A stretch of 36,445 nt of DNA from a virus: positions 1-36,445 of IMG/VR virus record IMGVR_UViG_3300021197_001846. One strand, given 5' to 3'. A program made the translations under genes and the position numbers. The notes beneath the pieces were generated by a model that made no database searches, was not told the origin of the DNA, and saw only the letters and a list, made by a program, of their open reading frames with translations. How positions within the stretch are numbered: the first letter of the stretch is position 1; each line of letters starts with the position of its first letter. Of the stretch, positions 13,658 through 22,516 are shown one piece after another.

Positions 13658-15991
13658 ATGGCTAAACGTACAATTCAAAGCCCTGGAGTTGAGATTCGTG
13701 AGAGTGACTTATCACTACGCACTGCTCAAACCGGGACTACCACTTATGTAGCTGGTTTTGCGTCTGAAGGACCTACTGATGAGGTTGTCGGGCTTGGAAG
13801 TATTTCTGAGTTTGAACAAATCTATGGTACTCCAAAGACAGCAGCCGAACGCTACTTCTATCACACTACACGTGCTACACTAAACTCTTCAGGTTCAGTT
13901 CTTGTTAACCGCTTGCCTTATGGTGCAAATAACGGACAAGGCTTCGGTTCTAAGATTAGTGTATTGGCATACCCTGCTATTGTTTGGGATCGCACTGCAG
14001 CTGCTATTACTACAGATGCTACTAAATCAGAAGCAACTTACCTTCTAGGTGCACCTACTCAGTTCGAAATGACTGATGCAGAGTACATGCAGTATAAAAA
14101 CGGTTCATTATTCGAACAGAGTGAAAGCTTGAGTGCTTCATTCGATGCTCTTTCCTCTTTGGGTAGCGCTGCTCTTGTTGTTGTTAACAAAGGACAGACT
14201 GTTATTGATGGTCAGTTCAATGGTTACTATGTTGGTGTTTCTGATAACACTAACCTTAACCCAGCAACAGACTTCGACGCTATCGTTAATGTTAAGACAG
14301 CAACAGCTGCTCCAGCTAATACTGGTCTTTCTACTTTCACAGATGTTCCTGCTTCCCGCTTCGAGTTCGCTCTTACAGCTACTCCAGAGTTTGGTACTAA
14401 CCCTGCTACTAATTCCGTTTCACAAGTTATGGAAGATCGTATTACTGGTTATGACACATCTGATACAGAGTTTGACGATACATTGAACATTGGTGTATTT
14501 AAACTTCGTCAGTCAGTATTCTCTAAGGCAGCTAACAAGCTTGATTATCTTCTTGAAGAAGGTTATAATGGCTCAATTGGTCAGTACCGTCAGCGTAATG
14601 CTGAGAATGGTGGTGCACCAGTTAACTTCTCACTTGATACTGTAAACGATCAATCACGTAACATTGATATTGTTGTTAACCCTTTCATTGCTGATGCTCT
14701 TGACGGTGTACAGCTTAATGCAGACGGTACACCAAAGAAGAAGATTCGTGTTTATACAGAAGCTCTTAAATCAGGTCTTCAAGGTGGTTCAATCTCACCT
14801 GCTGCTGCTGGTCTTCCAGTTGACTTCTTTACAACTAACTTCGCTGATGAGGTTGCTAAAGCTGATAGCCTTCTTCCACTTGGTTCTTATGGTGAAGTAA
14901 ATCTCTCTACAAAAGAGATTGGTTCTATTCCATTGAAACTTGATCGTGCTCTCGATCGTGTTCGTAACGATCGTAAGTTTGATATCGACTTGATTGCTGA
15001 AGGTGGTCTTGGTACTATTCACACTTACATGGAGACAGCAAATGCTACTCTTAGTGCTCGTGGTTTTGATGACACACGTACAACTGACGCTATCGAAGCT
15101 CTTCGTACATCTGGTGACATTGATGCTACCGGTGAAGAGGCTCGCACAGCTTATACAACAGTATTCAACCGCTTTGCAACATTTGCAGGTCCTGTTAAGG
15201 ATGGTGGTCGTGGTGATATTCTTTTCATTGCTGATCCAATCCGTCAGATTCTTGTAGCTGGTAAGTCACAGAAGGTTCAGAAAGATCCTACTAAGAACTT
15301 CTACACAGACATTTACTGGGCAATGCGCCACCAGTTTGAACTTGCTAATACTTCTTATGCAACAGTATACGCTAACTGGATGAAGGTATATGATAACTAC
15401 ACCGGCCTTTACTGCTATGTTCCATCTTCTGGATTTGCTTCCGCTAAGATGGCTTCTACAGATGCTCAGATCGGACCATGGGGTGCACCTGCTGGTTTCA
15501 ATCGTGGTGTTATTACTGATGCAGATGATATTGCAATCAGCCCTAACCAACGTCAGCGTGATGACCTTTACACTGTTAACCTTAACCCTATTGCAAACTT
15601 TGCTGATCAGGGTAATGTATTCTTCGGTCAAAAGACTCTCCTTAAGAAGCCAAGTGCATTCGACCGTATTAACGTTCGTCGTACTTTCCTCTACCTTGAG
15701 AAGATCACTAAGAAGACTATGCAGTTCTTCTTGTTCGAGAACAACACATTGTTCACACGTACAAGAGTTGCTAATACTTTGACACCATTCTTTGAGCGTG
15801 TTAAAGCTGCTGATGGTCTTCATGACTTCATGATTGTTTGCGATGAGCGTAACAATACAGGTGAGGTTGTTGATCAGAATGAGCTTGTTGTTGACATCTA
15901 CTTGAAGCCAGTACGTACTGCTGAATTCATCCTTGTTAACTTCTATGCTACTCGCACTGATACAAACTTCGAAGAGCTTTTGGGCAACTAA
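13658..15991 (+). CDS. 18: Tail sheath protein (gp18-like)
   Basis: 777 aa, longer than T4 gp18 (659). The N-terminus SPGVEIRESDLS followed by TYVAGFASEGPTDEVV (about 30-45) is the standard sheath beginning. The C-terminal part KKPSAFDRINVRRTFLYLEK and the final FILVNFYATRTDTNFEELL are the conserved sheath core that interlocks subunits. The region around residues 120-400 has no obvious conserved motif and probably forms the surface-exposed inserted domains that vary between phages. The protein makes the contractile outer tail. A strong terminator follows, so this gene with its own late box may be a single-gene unit, fitting very high expression. Confidence 0.93.
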   Translation: MAKRTIQSPGVEIRESDLSLRTAQTGTTTYVAGFASEGPTDEVVGLGSISEFEQIYGTPKTAAERYFYHTTRATLNSSGSVLVNRLPYGANNGQGFGSKISVLAYPAIVWDRTAAAITTDATKSEATYLLGAPTQFEMTDAEYMQYKNGSLFEQSESLSASFDALSSLGSAALVVVNKGQTVIDGQFNGYYVGVSDNTNLNPATDFDAIVNVKTATAAPANTGLSTFTDVPASRFEFALTATPEFGTNPATNSVSQVMEDRITGYDTSDTEFDDTLNIGVFKLRQSVFSKAANKLDYLLEEGYNGSIGQYRQRNAENGGAPVNFSLDTVNDQSRNIDIVVNPFIADALDGVQLNADGTPKKKIRVYTEALKSGLQGGSISPAAAGLPVDFFTTNFADEVAKADSLLPLGSYGEVNLSTKEIGSIPLKLDRALDRVRNDRKFDIDLIAEGGLGTIHTYMETANATLSARGFDDTRTTDAIEALRTSGDIDATGEEARTAYTTVFNRFATFAGPVKDGGRGDILFIADPIRQILVAGKSQKVQKDPTKNFYTDIYWAMRHQFELANTSYATVYANWMKVYDNYTGLYCYVPSSGFASAKMASTDAQIGPWGAPAGFNRGVITDADDIAISPNQRQRDDLYTVNLNPIANFADQGNVFFGQKTLLKKPSAFDRINVRRTFLYLEKITKKTMQFFLFENNTLFTRTRVANTLTPFFERVKAADGLHDFMIVCDERNNTGEVVDQNELVVDIYLKPVRTAEFILVNFYATRTDTNFEELLGN

Positions 15992-16010
15992 AAAATCTTT
16001 TAGCTAATAC

Positions 16011-16043
16011 AAAGAGGGGGTCTGCGGACCTCCTCTTTTTTTT
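16011..16043 (+). terminator. Rho-independent terminator
   Basis: AAGAGGGGGTC, TGCG loop, GACCTCCTCTT, then T run: an 11-bp stem with one G-T pair. The loop is of the UNCG type. It follows the sheath gene. Confidence 0.85.
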
Positions 16044-16064
16044 GTTGAAAAGTAGCCTGGTTGA

Positions 16065-16072
16065 CATAAATA
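16065..16072 (+). promoter_or_regulatory. Late promoter box CATAAATA
   Basis: CATAAATA, ATGTT, ATG 16078 (5-nt gap). Confidence 0.65.
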
Positions 16073-16077
16073 ATGTT

Positions 16078-16764
16078 ATGGCACATAGTAATTACGCTGA
16101 AGACAGAGACCTTATGCAGGAAGCTTATAGCTCTGTTCAAGGTACTATTCCACCAACACAAAGTACAGCACCAGCACGTATGCTTAATGAATCTGGTTGC
16201 GCTTCTCACTCCGATGAAGAGAAGATCACTGAGATTGAGCTTGGTGGTGATCTTTATGAAGTTGGTGGACCAGATCCATCTAACGAGAGTGAGCTTATCA
16301 TCTCTATTGAAAAACATTCTAATGGTTACATGATCACAACTGGTGAATTTAGTTCTCCAGAAGACTTTGTAACAAAAGGTCCAGACAGTGCAGTTGAAGC
16401 TGGTGGATATGCCCTTTCTCTTGATGGTAAGCTTATGGAAGAGGATGATCTTGAAGATGGCTTAGGTCATGTTGAAGATGCTGAAGATAATGAAGGTGAA
16501 TCTGGATTTACTAGCGCACAAAAAGAAGAATTGGAAGATATTGTACATGCCGTTCTTAATAAGCGTGAGCATGAAGAGCGGGTCGCTAGCCACGAAGATG
16601 CTGAAGGTGAGCATGCTGGTTATAGTGTAGGTGATATGATTGACGGCCATGATGGTGAAGAGATTGTTACAGATGTAGATGTAGATGGTACTATCTTTAC
16701 TAGAGAGTTAGGTGCCGGCGGTAATAAATATACTCCAGAAGAAATTAACAATCTTCCAAGTTAG
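16078..16764 (+). CDS. Acidic hypothetical late protein
   Basis: 228 aa from ATG 16078; an in-frame ATG at 16042 is rejected because it lies between terminator and late box. The N-terminus MAHSNYAEDRDLMQEAYSSV is followed by a beta-like region (SELIISIEKHSNGYMITTGE, about 77-96) and a very acidic second half with a helix (TSAQKEELEDIVHAVLNKRE). Glu and Asp dominate, as in the protein at 10402. Placed between sheath and tube and flanked by strong terminators, it is expressed alone. It could be an assembly factor or minor virion protein; I recognise no family. Confidence 0.6.
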   Translation: MAHSNYAEDRDLMQEAYSSVQGTIPPTQSTAPARMLNESGCASHSDEEKITEIELGGDLYEVGGPDPSNESELIISIEKHSNGYMITTGEFSSPEDFVTKGPDSAVEAGGYALSLDGKLMEEDDLEDGLGHVEDAEDNEGESGFTSAQKEELEDIVHAVLNKREHEERVASHEDAEGEHAGYSVGDMIDGHDGEEIVTDVDVDGTIFTRELGAGGNKYTPEEINNLPS

Positions 16765-16786
16765 AAACTTTAAATAACTTTTTACA

Positions 16787-16814
16787 AGAGAAGGTCGAAA
16801 GACCTTCTCTTTTT
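16787..16814 (+). terminator. Rho-independent terminator
   Basis: AGAGAAGGTC, GAAA loop, GACCTTCTCT, then T4: a perfect 10-bp stem with a GNRA loop. Confidence 0.85.
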
Positions 16815-16826
16815 ATGTGCTATAGG

Positions 16827-16834
16827 CATAAATA
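16827..16834 (+). promoter_or_regulatory. Late promoter box CATAAATA
   Basis: CATAAATA, 8 nt, ATG 16843. The wider gap would leave about 2-3 untranslated bases. Confidence 0.6.
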
Positions 16835-16842
16835 ATAGAGTA

Positions 16843-17382
16843 ATGCCAGTAAACCAAAATATCCAAAACTTCTATCGTATCGCTGCTGATAAAGACTTCA
16901 GTCGTGACTTTCTTTTCCGCGTGACTCAGATGCAGTTACAAGGCGTACCTGCTCTTGAAGAGGGTGACCTTGTCTATGTTAAGACAGCTGAGCTTCCAGG
17001 CCGTACAATCGGTAACGTTGCTGTACCTTATATGGGTCTTAACTTGAATGTTCCTGGTGCTGTTACATATCCTGGTTCTGAGGGCTACAATCTTGACTTC
17101 TACCTTGATGGTGAGAGTTCACTTCGTAACTACTTTGAGACAGCTTCTCGCTCACTCTTTGATGATCAGACTTCTACTGGTGAGTATGGTACTCCGGATG
17201 ATGACTTCTTTATTCAACTCGCACAGCTCGACAAAGACCTTGAGCCAATTGCTGAGTATAAGCTTGTAGGAGCTTCTCTTCGTAATGTTGGTGGTATCGG
17301 TTATGATATTGCTGGTGGTACAGGTGCTACAGTAAGTATTAATGCTACTGTTTCTTACCACTTCTACACAAAAGAGCGTTAA
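16843..17382 (+). CDS. 19: Tail tube protein (gp19-like)
   Basis: 179 aa; T4 gp19 is 163. VKTAELPGRTIGNVAVPYMG (about 46-65), then GYNLDFYLDGESSLRNYFET (86-105) and AEYKLVGASLRNVGGIGYD near the C-terminus are the typical order of gp19-family tube proteins, ending in a strand (TVSYHFYTKE). It polymerises into the inner tail tube inside the sheath. The gene lies downstream of its own late box and directly before a second tube-like gene 5 nt away. Confidence 0.88.
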   Translation: MPVNQNIQNFYRIAADKDFSRDFLFRVTQMQLQGVPALEEGDLVYVKTAELPGRTIGNVAVPYMGLNLNVPGAVTYPGSEGYNLDFYLDGESSLRNYFETASRSLFDDQTSTGEYGTPDDDFFIQLAQLDKDLEPIAEYKLVGASLRNVGGIGYDIAGGTGATVSINATVSYHFYTKER

Positions 17383-17387
17383 TATAA

Positions 17388-18113
17388 ATGCCTAATAACA
17401 TTCGAAAGCGTCTTAGTCTACACCAAGACTGGACAAACGACATCCCTCTCAAGAACATTTGGGGGATTAACTTCTCAGCTCGTACTGGCAGTGGAGCTAT
17501 GGTTAATGTCGGGGACGCTATTGAGTATTATTTAGACATGTACAGACCTCAGACTTATAAGGTTGATAAAGACCTATTTGATAGAGTGTCAGACTTTGAA
17601 GCTGGATTTCTTCTTGCACAAGATGTAAGTTTACCAGGTATTCAATTAGGCGTATCAGAACAAGACGTAGCTGGTTCAGGTGGTATGCAAGCTATGCAGT
17701 ATTCTGACCGTATTGGTGAAAGTCATAACATGACTGTATCGTTTCTAGAAACTAATAGAGATGTATTCTCTTTCTTTATGCAACCTTGGGTTGTTGCTTG
17801 CTCATATGCTGGTTTAATTGAAGATGATTCAGAACCAGATATCAAATGTAACATTGACGTTATACAGTACTCACGTACAGCTGAGAGATATGCTGATAAA
17901 GTTGGTGAGTCTAATAAAAAGAATCGTAGTAATGAAACATTAGAGTATGGTATTCGTAAGATGCATACTTTCTTTGACTGTGTGCCAACTAATGTCGATG
18001 GTGATAACATTAGCTACGGTGAACAGTCCCTATCTGATATAACTAGAACAGTTGGCTGGAACTTTGCACATTACCAATTAAATACTCCTAGAGGAGTGTT
18101 AAATGGAATTTAG
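17388..18113 (+). CDS. Tube-like baseplate protein (possible tube initiator, gp54-like)
   Basis: 241 aa. VSLPGIQLGVSEQDV (about 80-94), then MTVSFLETNRDVFSFFMQPW (116-135) and a closing strand region (TRTVGWNFAHYQL) follow the tail-tube beta-barrel pattern, with extra sequence at the N-terminus. In T4 such tube-fold proteins at the baseplate are gp48 and gp54; because the 21356 gene looks like gp48, gp54 is the likelier match. It starts 5 nt after the tube stop without a clear late box and is probably co-transcribed. Its 3' end overlaps the next gene by 11 nt. Confidence 0.55.
   Translation: MPNNIRKRLSLHQDWTNDIPLKNIWGINFSARTGSGAMVNVGDAIEYYLDMYRPQTYKVDKDLFDRVSDFEAGFLLAQDVSLPGIQLGVSEQDVAGSGGMQAMQYSDRIGESHNMTVSFLETNRDVFSFFMQPWVVACSYAGLIEDDSEPDIKCNIDVIQYSRTAERYADKVGESNKKNRSNETLEYGIRKMHTFFDCVPTNVDGDNISYGEQSLSDITRTVGWNFAHYQLNTPRGVLNGI
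18077..18096 (+). promoter_or_regulatory. Late box ATTAAATA plus Shine-Dalgarno GAGGAG
   Basis: ATTAAATA (18077-18084) lies inside the previous gene, 18 nt before ATG 18103. GAGGAG (18091-18096) ends 6 nt before that ATG. A start at about 18090 would make a leader carrying the ribosome site. Confidence 0.5.
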
Positions 18114-18912
18114 TATTGAAGTAGACTTACCATCAGGTAAAACAGTTAGAGTTAGAGAGCTTAAGAACTCCGAGTATCTCACTATCATTAAGTTCGCACA
18201 GAATAAAGACTTTAAAGGTCTTGGCGACTTCTTCGACGCTCACTTCATAAGACCTGACTTAAATATAGTCGATAGAATATACCTTCTTATCTATCTTAGA
18301 ATGTCGTTTATCGAGCCTGATATTAATATGACTATTGATAATAAGTCTATTACTGTTAGTGTAGCTTCTATGCTTGATAAGATTGAGGAGAGTTATGTTG
18401 ATCTTGAAACTAAATTAGATGTAAATGGTATTGAGATTACTTTAGATCTACCATGTATAACTTATTACGACGCAGTAGATGATCTACTTATTGCTACAAT
18501 TAAGCATATACAGATTGGTAATGAATCAATTAACTATAATGAACTTGATGAAGAGGTGTGTGATGAGATATTGAGTAACCTACCATCTGCTGTATTTAAA
18601 CATGTTAATAGCTTCTTGCATACAATACAAGAGAACCTACTAAACGTTGATCTTATTGATGAGAATAAGTCAATAGGTCTTGAAGCAACTCGTATTAATC
18701 TATTATCAAATAATGTACTAGAGTTTATATCTAGCTTATACGGTACTGATCTGCAAGGCTTCTATACAATGATCTATTCTTTCCAGAATACAATTATGCC
18801 TGGCAGTAACTTATTCTTTGACATGTCACCTATTGAGACGCGTATCATTATGAAAGCTCATCAGAAAAGGGTTAAAGAGGAGAATGACCAGTTGAAAAAG
18901 AAGCAGCAGTAA
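18103..18912 (+). CDS. Baseplate hub assembly protein, gp26/gp51 family-like (A)
   Basis: 269 aa. The start EVDLPSGKTVRVRELKNSEY (about 6-25) and LNIVDRIYLLIYLRMSFIEPDI (about 54-75) match the layout of the T4 gp26/gp51 baseplate family: a beta start with a PSGK turn, then a helix with an LR pair. The C-terminal end is a charged helix (KAHQKRVKEENDQLKKK). In T4 this group helps assemble the central hub. It overlaps the previous gene by 11 nt and has the only strong Shine-Dalgarno sequence I see in the late block. The next gene shows the same pattern, so the two are probably paralogues. Confidence 0.55.
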   Translation: MEFSIEVDLPSGKTVRVRELKNSEYLTIIKFAQNKDFKGLGDFFDAHFIRPDLNIVDRIYLLIYLRMSFIEPDINMTIDNKSITVSVASMLDKIEESYVDLETKLDVNGIEITLDLPCITYYDAVDDLLIATIKHIQIGNESINYNELDEEVCDEILSNLPSAVFKHVNSFLHTIQENLLNVDLIDENKSIGLEATRINLLSNNVLEFISSLYGTDLQGFYTMIYSFQNTIMPGSNLFFDMSPIETRIIMKAHQKRVKEENDQLKKKQQ

Positions 18913-18919
18913 CTAAATA
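18912..18919 (+). promoter_or_regulatory. Late promoter box ACTAAATA
   Basis: ACTAAATA starting in the stop codon of the previous gene, then AGTGT and ATG 18925 (5-nt gap). Confidence 0.6.
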
Positions 18920-18924
18920 AGTGT

Positions 18925-19665
18925 ATGAGTTCGAATGCTAAAAGCTTCTTGAATAAGCTTAAGGATCTTAATGATGCTAATACTGTTACAGTTCAGATAC
19001 CTTCTACAGGTAAGAGTGCTGAGTTTAAACTTGCTAGTGTGATGCAGCAGAAAGACCTTATTCGTACAGCATTCGATGGGGTTGATGGTGTTATTACTAG
19101 AACAGCGGCTGCTAATGAAATTATACTCAATAATAGTGTTGATGATATTGAGTTTCTTATTATTGATAAGCCTGCTATTTTTATTGCTCTTCGTAAAGAG
19201 GCTATTGGCTCAAAGATTACAATCGAGGATAAAGAGTATGATCTTAATGATATTAAGCCTATTAAGAAGACAGATGTAAAGCTTAAACATACAGTCGAGC
19301 AGGATGGTATTGTAGTTGAACTTAAAGTACCAACCTTAGCTATCGATAGTGAAGTATCAAAGAAGCTAGCTAAAGAGTTTGCTAAGCTTACTACAACAGA
19401 AGATAAGATTAAGCAGAGTGTTGATGTTGTTGTTGCTTATGAATCAACTAAGTACATCGACACAATAACAGTTGATGAAGATGTTATTAGGTTTGAGGAC
19501 ATTAGTGTGCATGAGAGAAAGGATATTGTAAATCAATTACCTCTCACTGTCAACAATCTAATAGTCGATTATATTGGTGGTATTAAAGAGGCAACAGACA
19601 AAGCTATGACTGTTGCAGAGGAAGTAGTTGTAGAAATTGATGCTGGCTTCCTGTCTACTGATTAA
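18925..19665 (+). CDS. Baseplate hub protein, gp26/gp51 family-like (B)
   Basis: 246 aa; T4 gp51 is 249 and gp26 is 208. VTVQIPSTGKSAEFKLASVM (about 21-40), then QQKDLIRTAFDG and KPAIFIALRKEAIGSKI (about 88-104), fit the T4 baseplate hub family: PS-x-G turn, QQK-D, and a later LR helix. A predicted helical end with VNQLPLTVNNLIVDYIG mirrors LSNLPSAVFKHVN in the neighbouring gene, supporting a shared fold. It probably acts in hub assembly before the tape measure gene that follows. The late box 5 nt upstream fixes the start. Confidence 0.55.
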   Translation: MSSNAKSFLNKLKDLNDANTVTVQIPSTGKSAEFKLASVMQQKDLIRTAFDGVDGVITRTAAANEIILNNSVDDIEFLIIDKPAIFIALRKEAIGSKITIEDKEYDLNDIKPIKKTDVKLKHTVEQDGIVVELKVPTLAIDSEVSKKLAKEFAKLTTTEDKIKQSVDVVVAYESTKYIDTITVDEDVIRFEDISVHERKDIVNQLPLTVNNLIVDYIGGIKEATDKAMTVAEEVVVEIDAGFLSTD

Positions 19666-19668
19666 ATA
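19661..19668 (+). promoter_or_regulatory. Late promoter box ATTAAATA
   Basis: ATTAAATA overlapping the previous stop, then ATAAT and GTG 19674. The standard 5-nt gap is what selects the GTG start. Confidence 0.6.
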
Positions 19669-19673
19669 ATAAT

Positions 19674-21356
19674 GTGGCTGAAGATTCAACTAACCCATTT
19701 GCCAGTATATTAGGTGCCCTCTCAAGTAAGGGTGGCCGTAAAGGCGTGGTTAAAGATAGTGACGGTAAAGTAGCCCCACACTTAACTCCTGCCGAACAGG
19801 CTCGTTACGAGAAGATCTTCGGTATAATGAAGAAGGTGGTCAACCCAGGACCTGAAACTGGTAAGCTTGATAATAAGGCAAGTAAAGTTGGAAGTACAGA
19901 AGCAATGCAAAAGGTTGCTGAGAAGGGTGGAAGTAGTAAAGATTTTGAAATGCCTGGTCTGGGTGCTCTTGCTGCAATTGGTGGTGCAGCTGCTATTATT
20001 GGTGCTGCACTCACTACAATGAGTGAAGATTTCATAGAGAAGATTGAAGGCTATGCTACCTCCTTTATTGAGTTTGGTGACAATGCAGGTGATGAGTTTG
20101 GTAAGCTTGGTGTTATGGCAGCAAAGCTGGCAAAGTTTCTACCTATTAAGTTACTAAAGGGATTACCACTTATTGGTGCGTTATTTAACTTTGGATTTGC
20201 ATTTAGCCATTTTAAGAAGGGTGAATGGTTTGATGGTGGTTGGGAACTCGTATCTGGTTTAATCAACTTCTTACCAGGTGGTGCGTTTATATCCCCGTTA
20301 ATGGATGGTTATAAAATCTATGCTGAAGTACTTGCCAACAAAGAGGAAGCAGAAACTGGTAAGAAGCCAACATTCGCAAATATACTAGGACGACAGTTAA
20401 AGCAGCTTGGTACATATGTTATGGACCAGATTGCGGCTGGTAAAGTTCCTATTCTTAGTACATTCTTTAAGTTCGGTGAAGGTATTGGTCTTATGATCGG
20501 TGGTGATCTAGATGGTGGTTTAGAGGCTTGGAGTCACATTCTTCCTAGTCTATTAGGTGGTAAAGATTCACCAGTTTATAAATATGTTTCTCAAGGTTTG
20601 GGAATCATGTGGGAATTGACAAAGGATGGTGCTGGTGTTGCAATGGAAAAGGCTGGTGAATGGGCTGGTAATGCATGGGGTTGGATAACAAGTTTTCTTG
20701 AACCAGTTGGTGAAGTGCTAAGTGGCTTCTTTGATGGTATAGCTAATTGGTTTAATGGTGCAGTTAACGGAGCTATTGATGGTATTAATAAGTTTCTACC
20801 AGGTGATTGGCAGATACCTAAGTTTGGAGAAAGTGGACCATCTGTTGCAGAACAACGTGCAGAGATGGATAAACGAGCTTCCGGTCGTAAGGCTTTTATT
20901 GATTCTTATAGAGCTCGTGTTGGTGAAGAAGCCTTTGAACAAGGTAGAGCTGCTGCGAAGGCTTCAGGGAAGATGAATATTGATTACATTAATCAAATAA
21001 TTGCTGATGAACAGGCATTCCAAGCAGGAAATCAAAGTGATTGGATAAAGGGCCAACTTGCTGGTAAAACAAATGCCGAGATGGGATACCAAAACCCATC
21101 TATTAAGGATGGTATTGTTCATCAGAATGGTAGAGCAACTCGTATTGATGGTAATGATGCCGGTCTCTTTGCTAAAGCAGGAGGTCCAATTGATAAGATG
21201 CTTGATCAAAACTCTGCGGTAATGAAGTCCATTCAGAGTATTAACACACAACAACTTAATGTATTAGTAGAGATTCGTGAAGGCATTAAATCTCTTAGCC
21301 AGAGTGGTGGCTTATCTTTTAGTAATACATCTTTAACCCAGGAATTTTTTGAATAA
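19674..21356 (+). CDS. Tail tape measure / baseplate hub protein (gp29-like)
   Basis: 560 aa with a GTG start; T4 gp29 is 590. The ATG at 19672 is out of frame, and the GTG is 5 nt after a late box. After a polar N-terminus come hydrophobic Ala/Gly-rich helices (GALAAIGGAAAIIGAAL, about 97-113; LKGLPLIGALFNFGFAF, about 159-175) and a Trp/Gly-rich amphipathic region to about 380, typical of tape measure proteins that are ejected or span the membrane. The last 50 residues form a coiled-coil-like helix (QNSAVMKSIQSINTQQLN). Its place before the gp48-like gene repeats the T4 order 29-48. It should set tail length. Confidence 0.75.
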   Translation: MAEDSTNPFASILGALSSKGGRKGVVKDSDGKVAPHLTPAEQARYEKIFGIMKKVVNPGPETGKLDNKASKVGSTEAMQKVAEKGGSSKDFEMPGLGALAAIGGAAAIIGAALTTMSEDFIEKIEGYATSFIEFGDNAGDEFGKLGVMAAKLAKFLPIKLLKGLPLIGALFNFGFAFSHFKKGEWFDGGWELVSGLINFLPGGAFISPLMDGYKIYAEVLANKEEAETGKKPTFANILGRQLKQLGTYVMDQIAAGKVPILSTFFKFGEGIGLMIGGDLDGGLEAWSHILPSLLGGKDSPVYKYVSQGLGIMWELTKDGAGVAMEKAGEWAGNAWGWITSFLEPVGEVLSGFFDGIANWFNGAVNGAIDGINKFLPGDWQIPKFGESGPSVAEQRAEMDKRASGRKAFIDSYRARVGEEAFEQGRAAAKASGKMNIDYINQIIADEQAFQAGNQSDWIKGQLAGKTNAEMGYQNPSIKDGIVHQNGRATRIDGNDAGLFAKAGGPIDKMLDQNSAVMKSIQSINTQQLNVLVEIREGIKSLSQSGGLSFSNTSLTQEFFE

Positions 21357-22516
21357 TGAGTACAGTATTAGTTAACACGGATGGATTATCCAAATTTCAG
21401 AATGGTACACAATTGGCTGATTTTGGTAAGAAGGATACTGCTCTTAAGCAATTAGGTATTCAGCTTGAGGATACAGATAGCAAACCAATCCTCGTTCCGA
21501 CAAGGAAGGTCATTGATGTAGTTAATGACTTTAGTTGGTATGCTGGACCTAAAGCAACTTCAGCAGCTCTTAATAAAGTACCTTGTTGTTTTATTACTGA
21601 GAGAGAGCAGCTTCTAAGCTCTCTTATTAGTGGTGGTATGTACTATCTAAACGCTGGTGCTAAAGCAGCGAATGCATTCTCTCAAAGCGGCTTTGTAAAA
21701 TCACTGTTAGGTAAAGCGACAGACGATGGTAATGTTAGTGGCTTAATTAAAGGTATGCAGAATACAACAAGCAGTGCACTAGAAGCTATTAATAGTATTG
21801 CTGGTACAGAGGTAGATAGATTATTATTAGATCAACATAACCTTAAGTCACTCGAAGGTATTTACTTTACTAAACCAACAGGATTTAATTATAGACTTCC
21901 ATTGTATAGTGCTCCAGAAGGTGTCACAAGTAGCGGATTTGGTAGTGACTCAGCTGGTCAGGTTGGAGAGCTTCTAGGCGGGGTTATTGATGCAGCAACA
22001 GACATTGCTGATGGTCTTGCTAAAAGTGTTAACTTTGCACAACCAGGTGTTTTTATTGAGAAACCTCAATACTTTCAAGGTGCTGGTTATAGAACAGAGT
22101 CAGTTTCTTTCCCTCTATCTAATACAGTTAGACGAGGTACAGTATCTCCTATTCAACAGAACTATGAACTCTTATGGTTATTAGCATTTCAGAATAGACC
22201 ATATAAGACTTCTTTCGCAAGGACACCACCTCCAAAGCTTTACTCAGTTAGTGTACCAGGTCAATTTTCTATGCCATATTCTTACATATCAGGTATGTCT
22301 GTTGATTTTAAAGGTACTGTAAGAAAGACTAATGTAACCGTACCATCTGGTAATGGGGAAGGTGTTATTGGTAGTAAAGTAATTAATACAAATGTACCTG
22401 AAGCATACCAGGTGACGCTTGAATTTACATCTTTGATTGGTGAGTATGGTAATACGATGGTTTCAGATGCTTTCAGTACACGTGTTGATGGTAATAAAGT
22501 AACAATAGGTAAGTGA
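21356..22516 (+). CDS. 48: Baseplate tail-tube cap protein (gp48-like)
   Basis: 386 aa; T4 gp48 is 364. The C-terminal half contains FPLSNT and NYELLWLLAFQNRPYKTSF (about 266-284), then PPPKLYSVSVPGQFSMPYSY and NVPEAYQVTLEFTSLIGEY (about 347-365), a tube-like fold with the VPEAYxVxLxFxxL signature of this family. The N-terminal half has an Ala/Gly-rich helical part (AGAKAANAFSQSGFVK). It starts the tube on the baseplate. The ATG overlaps the previous stop (TAATG), so it is translationally coupled to the tape measure gene. Confidence 0.8.
   Translation: MSTVLVNTDGLSKFQNGTQLADFGKKDTALKQLGIQLEDTDSKPILVPTRKVIDVVNDFSWYAGPKATSAALNKVPCCFITEREQLLSSLISGGMYYLNAGAKAANAFSQSGFVKSLLGKATDDGNVSGLIKGMQNTTSSALEAINSIAGTEVDRLLLDQHNLKSLEGIYFTKPTGFNYRLPLYSAPEGVTSSGFGSDSAGQVGELLGGVIDAATDIADGLAKSVNFAQPGVFIEKPQYFQGAGYRTESVSFPLSNTVRRGTVSPIQQNYELLWLLAFQNRPYKTSFARTPPPKLYSVSVPGQFSMPYSYISGMSVDFKGTVRKTNVTVPSGNGEGVIGSKVINTNVPEAYQVTLEFTSLIGEYGNTMVSDAFSTRVDGNKVTIGK

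Noticed and set aside
15266-15823. 185-codon minus-strand ORF
   Set aside because: Lies wholly opposite the conserved C-terminal part of the sheath gene.
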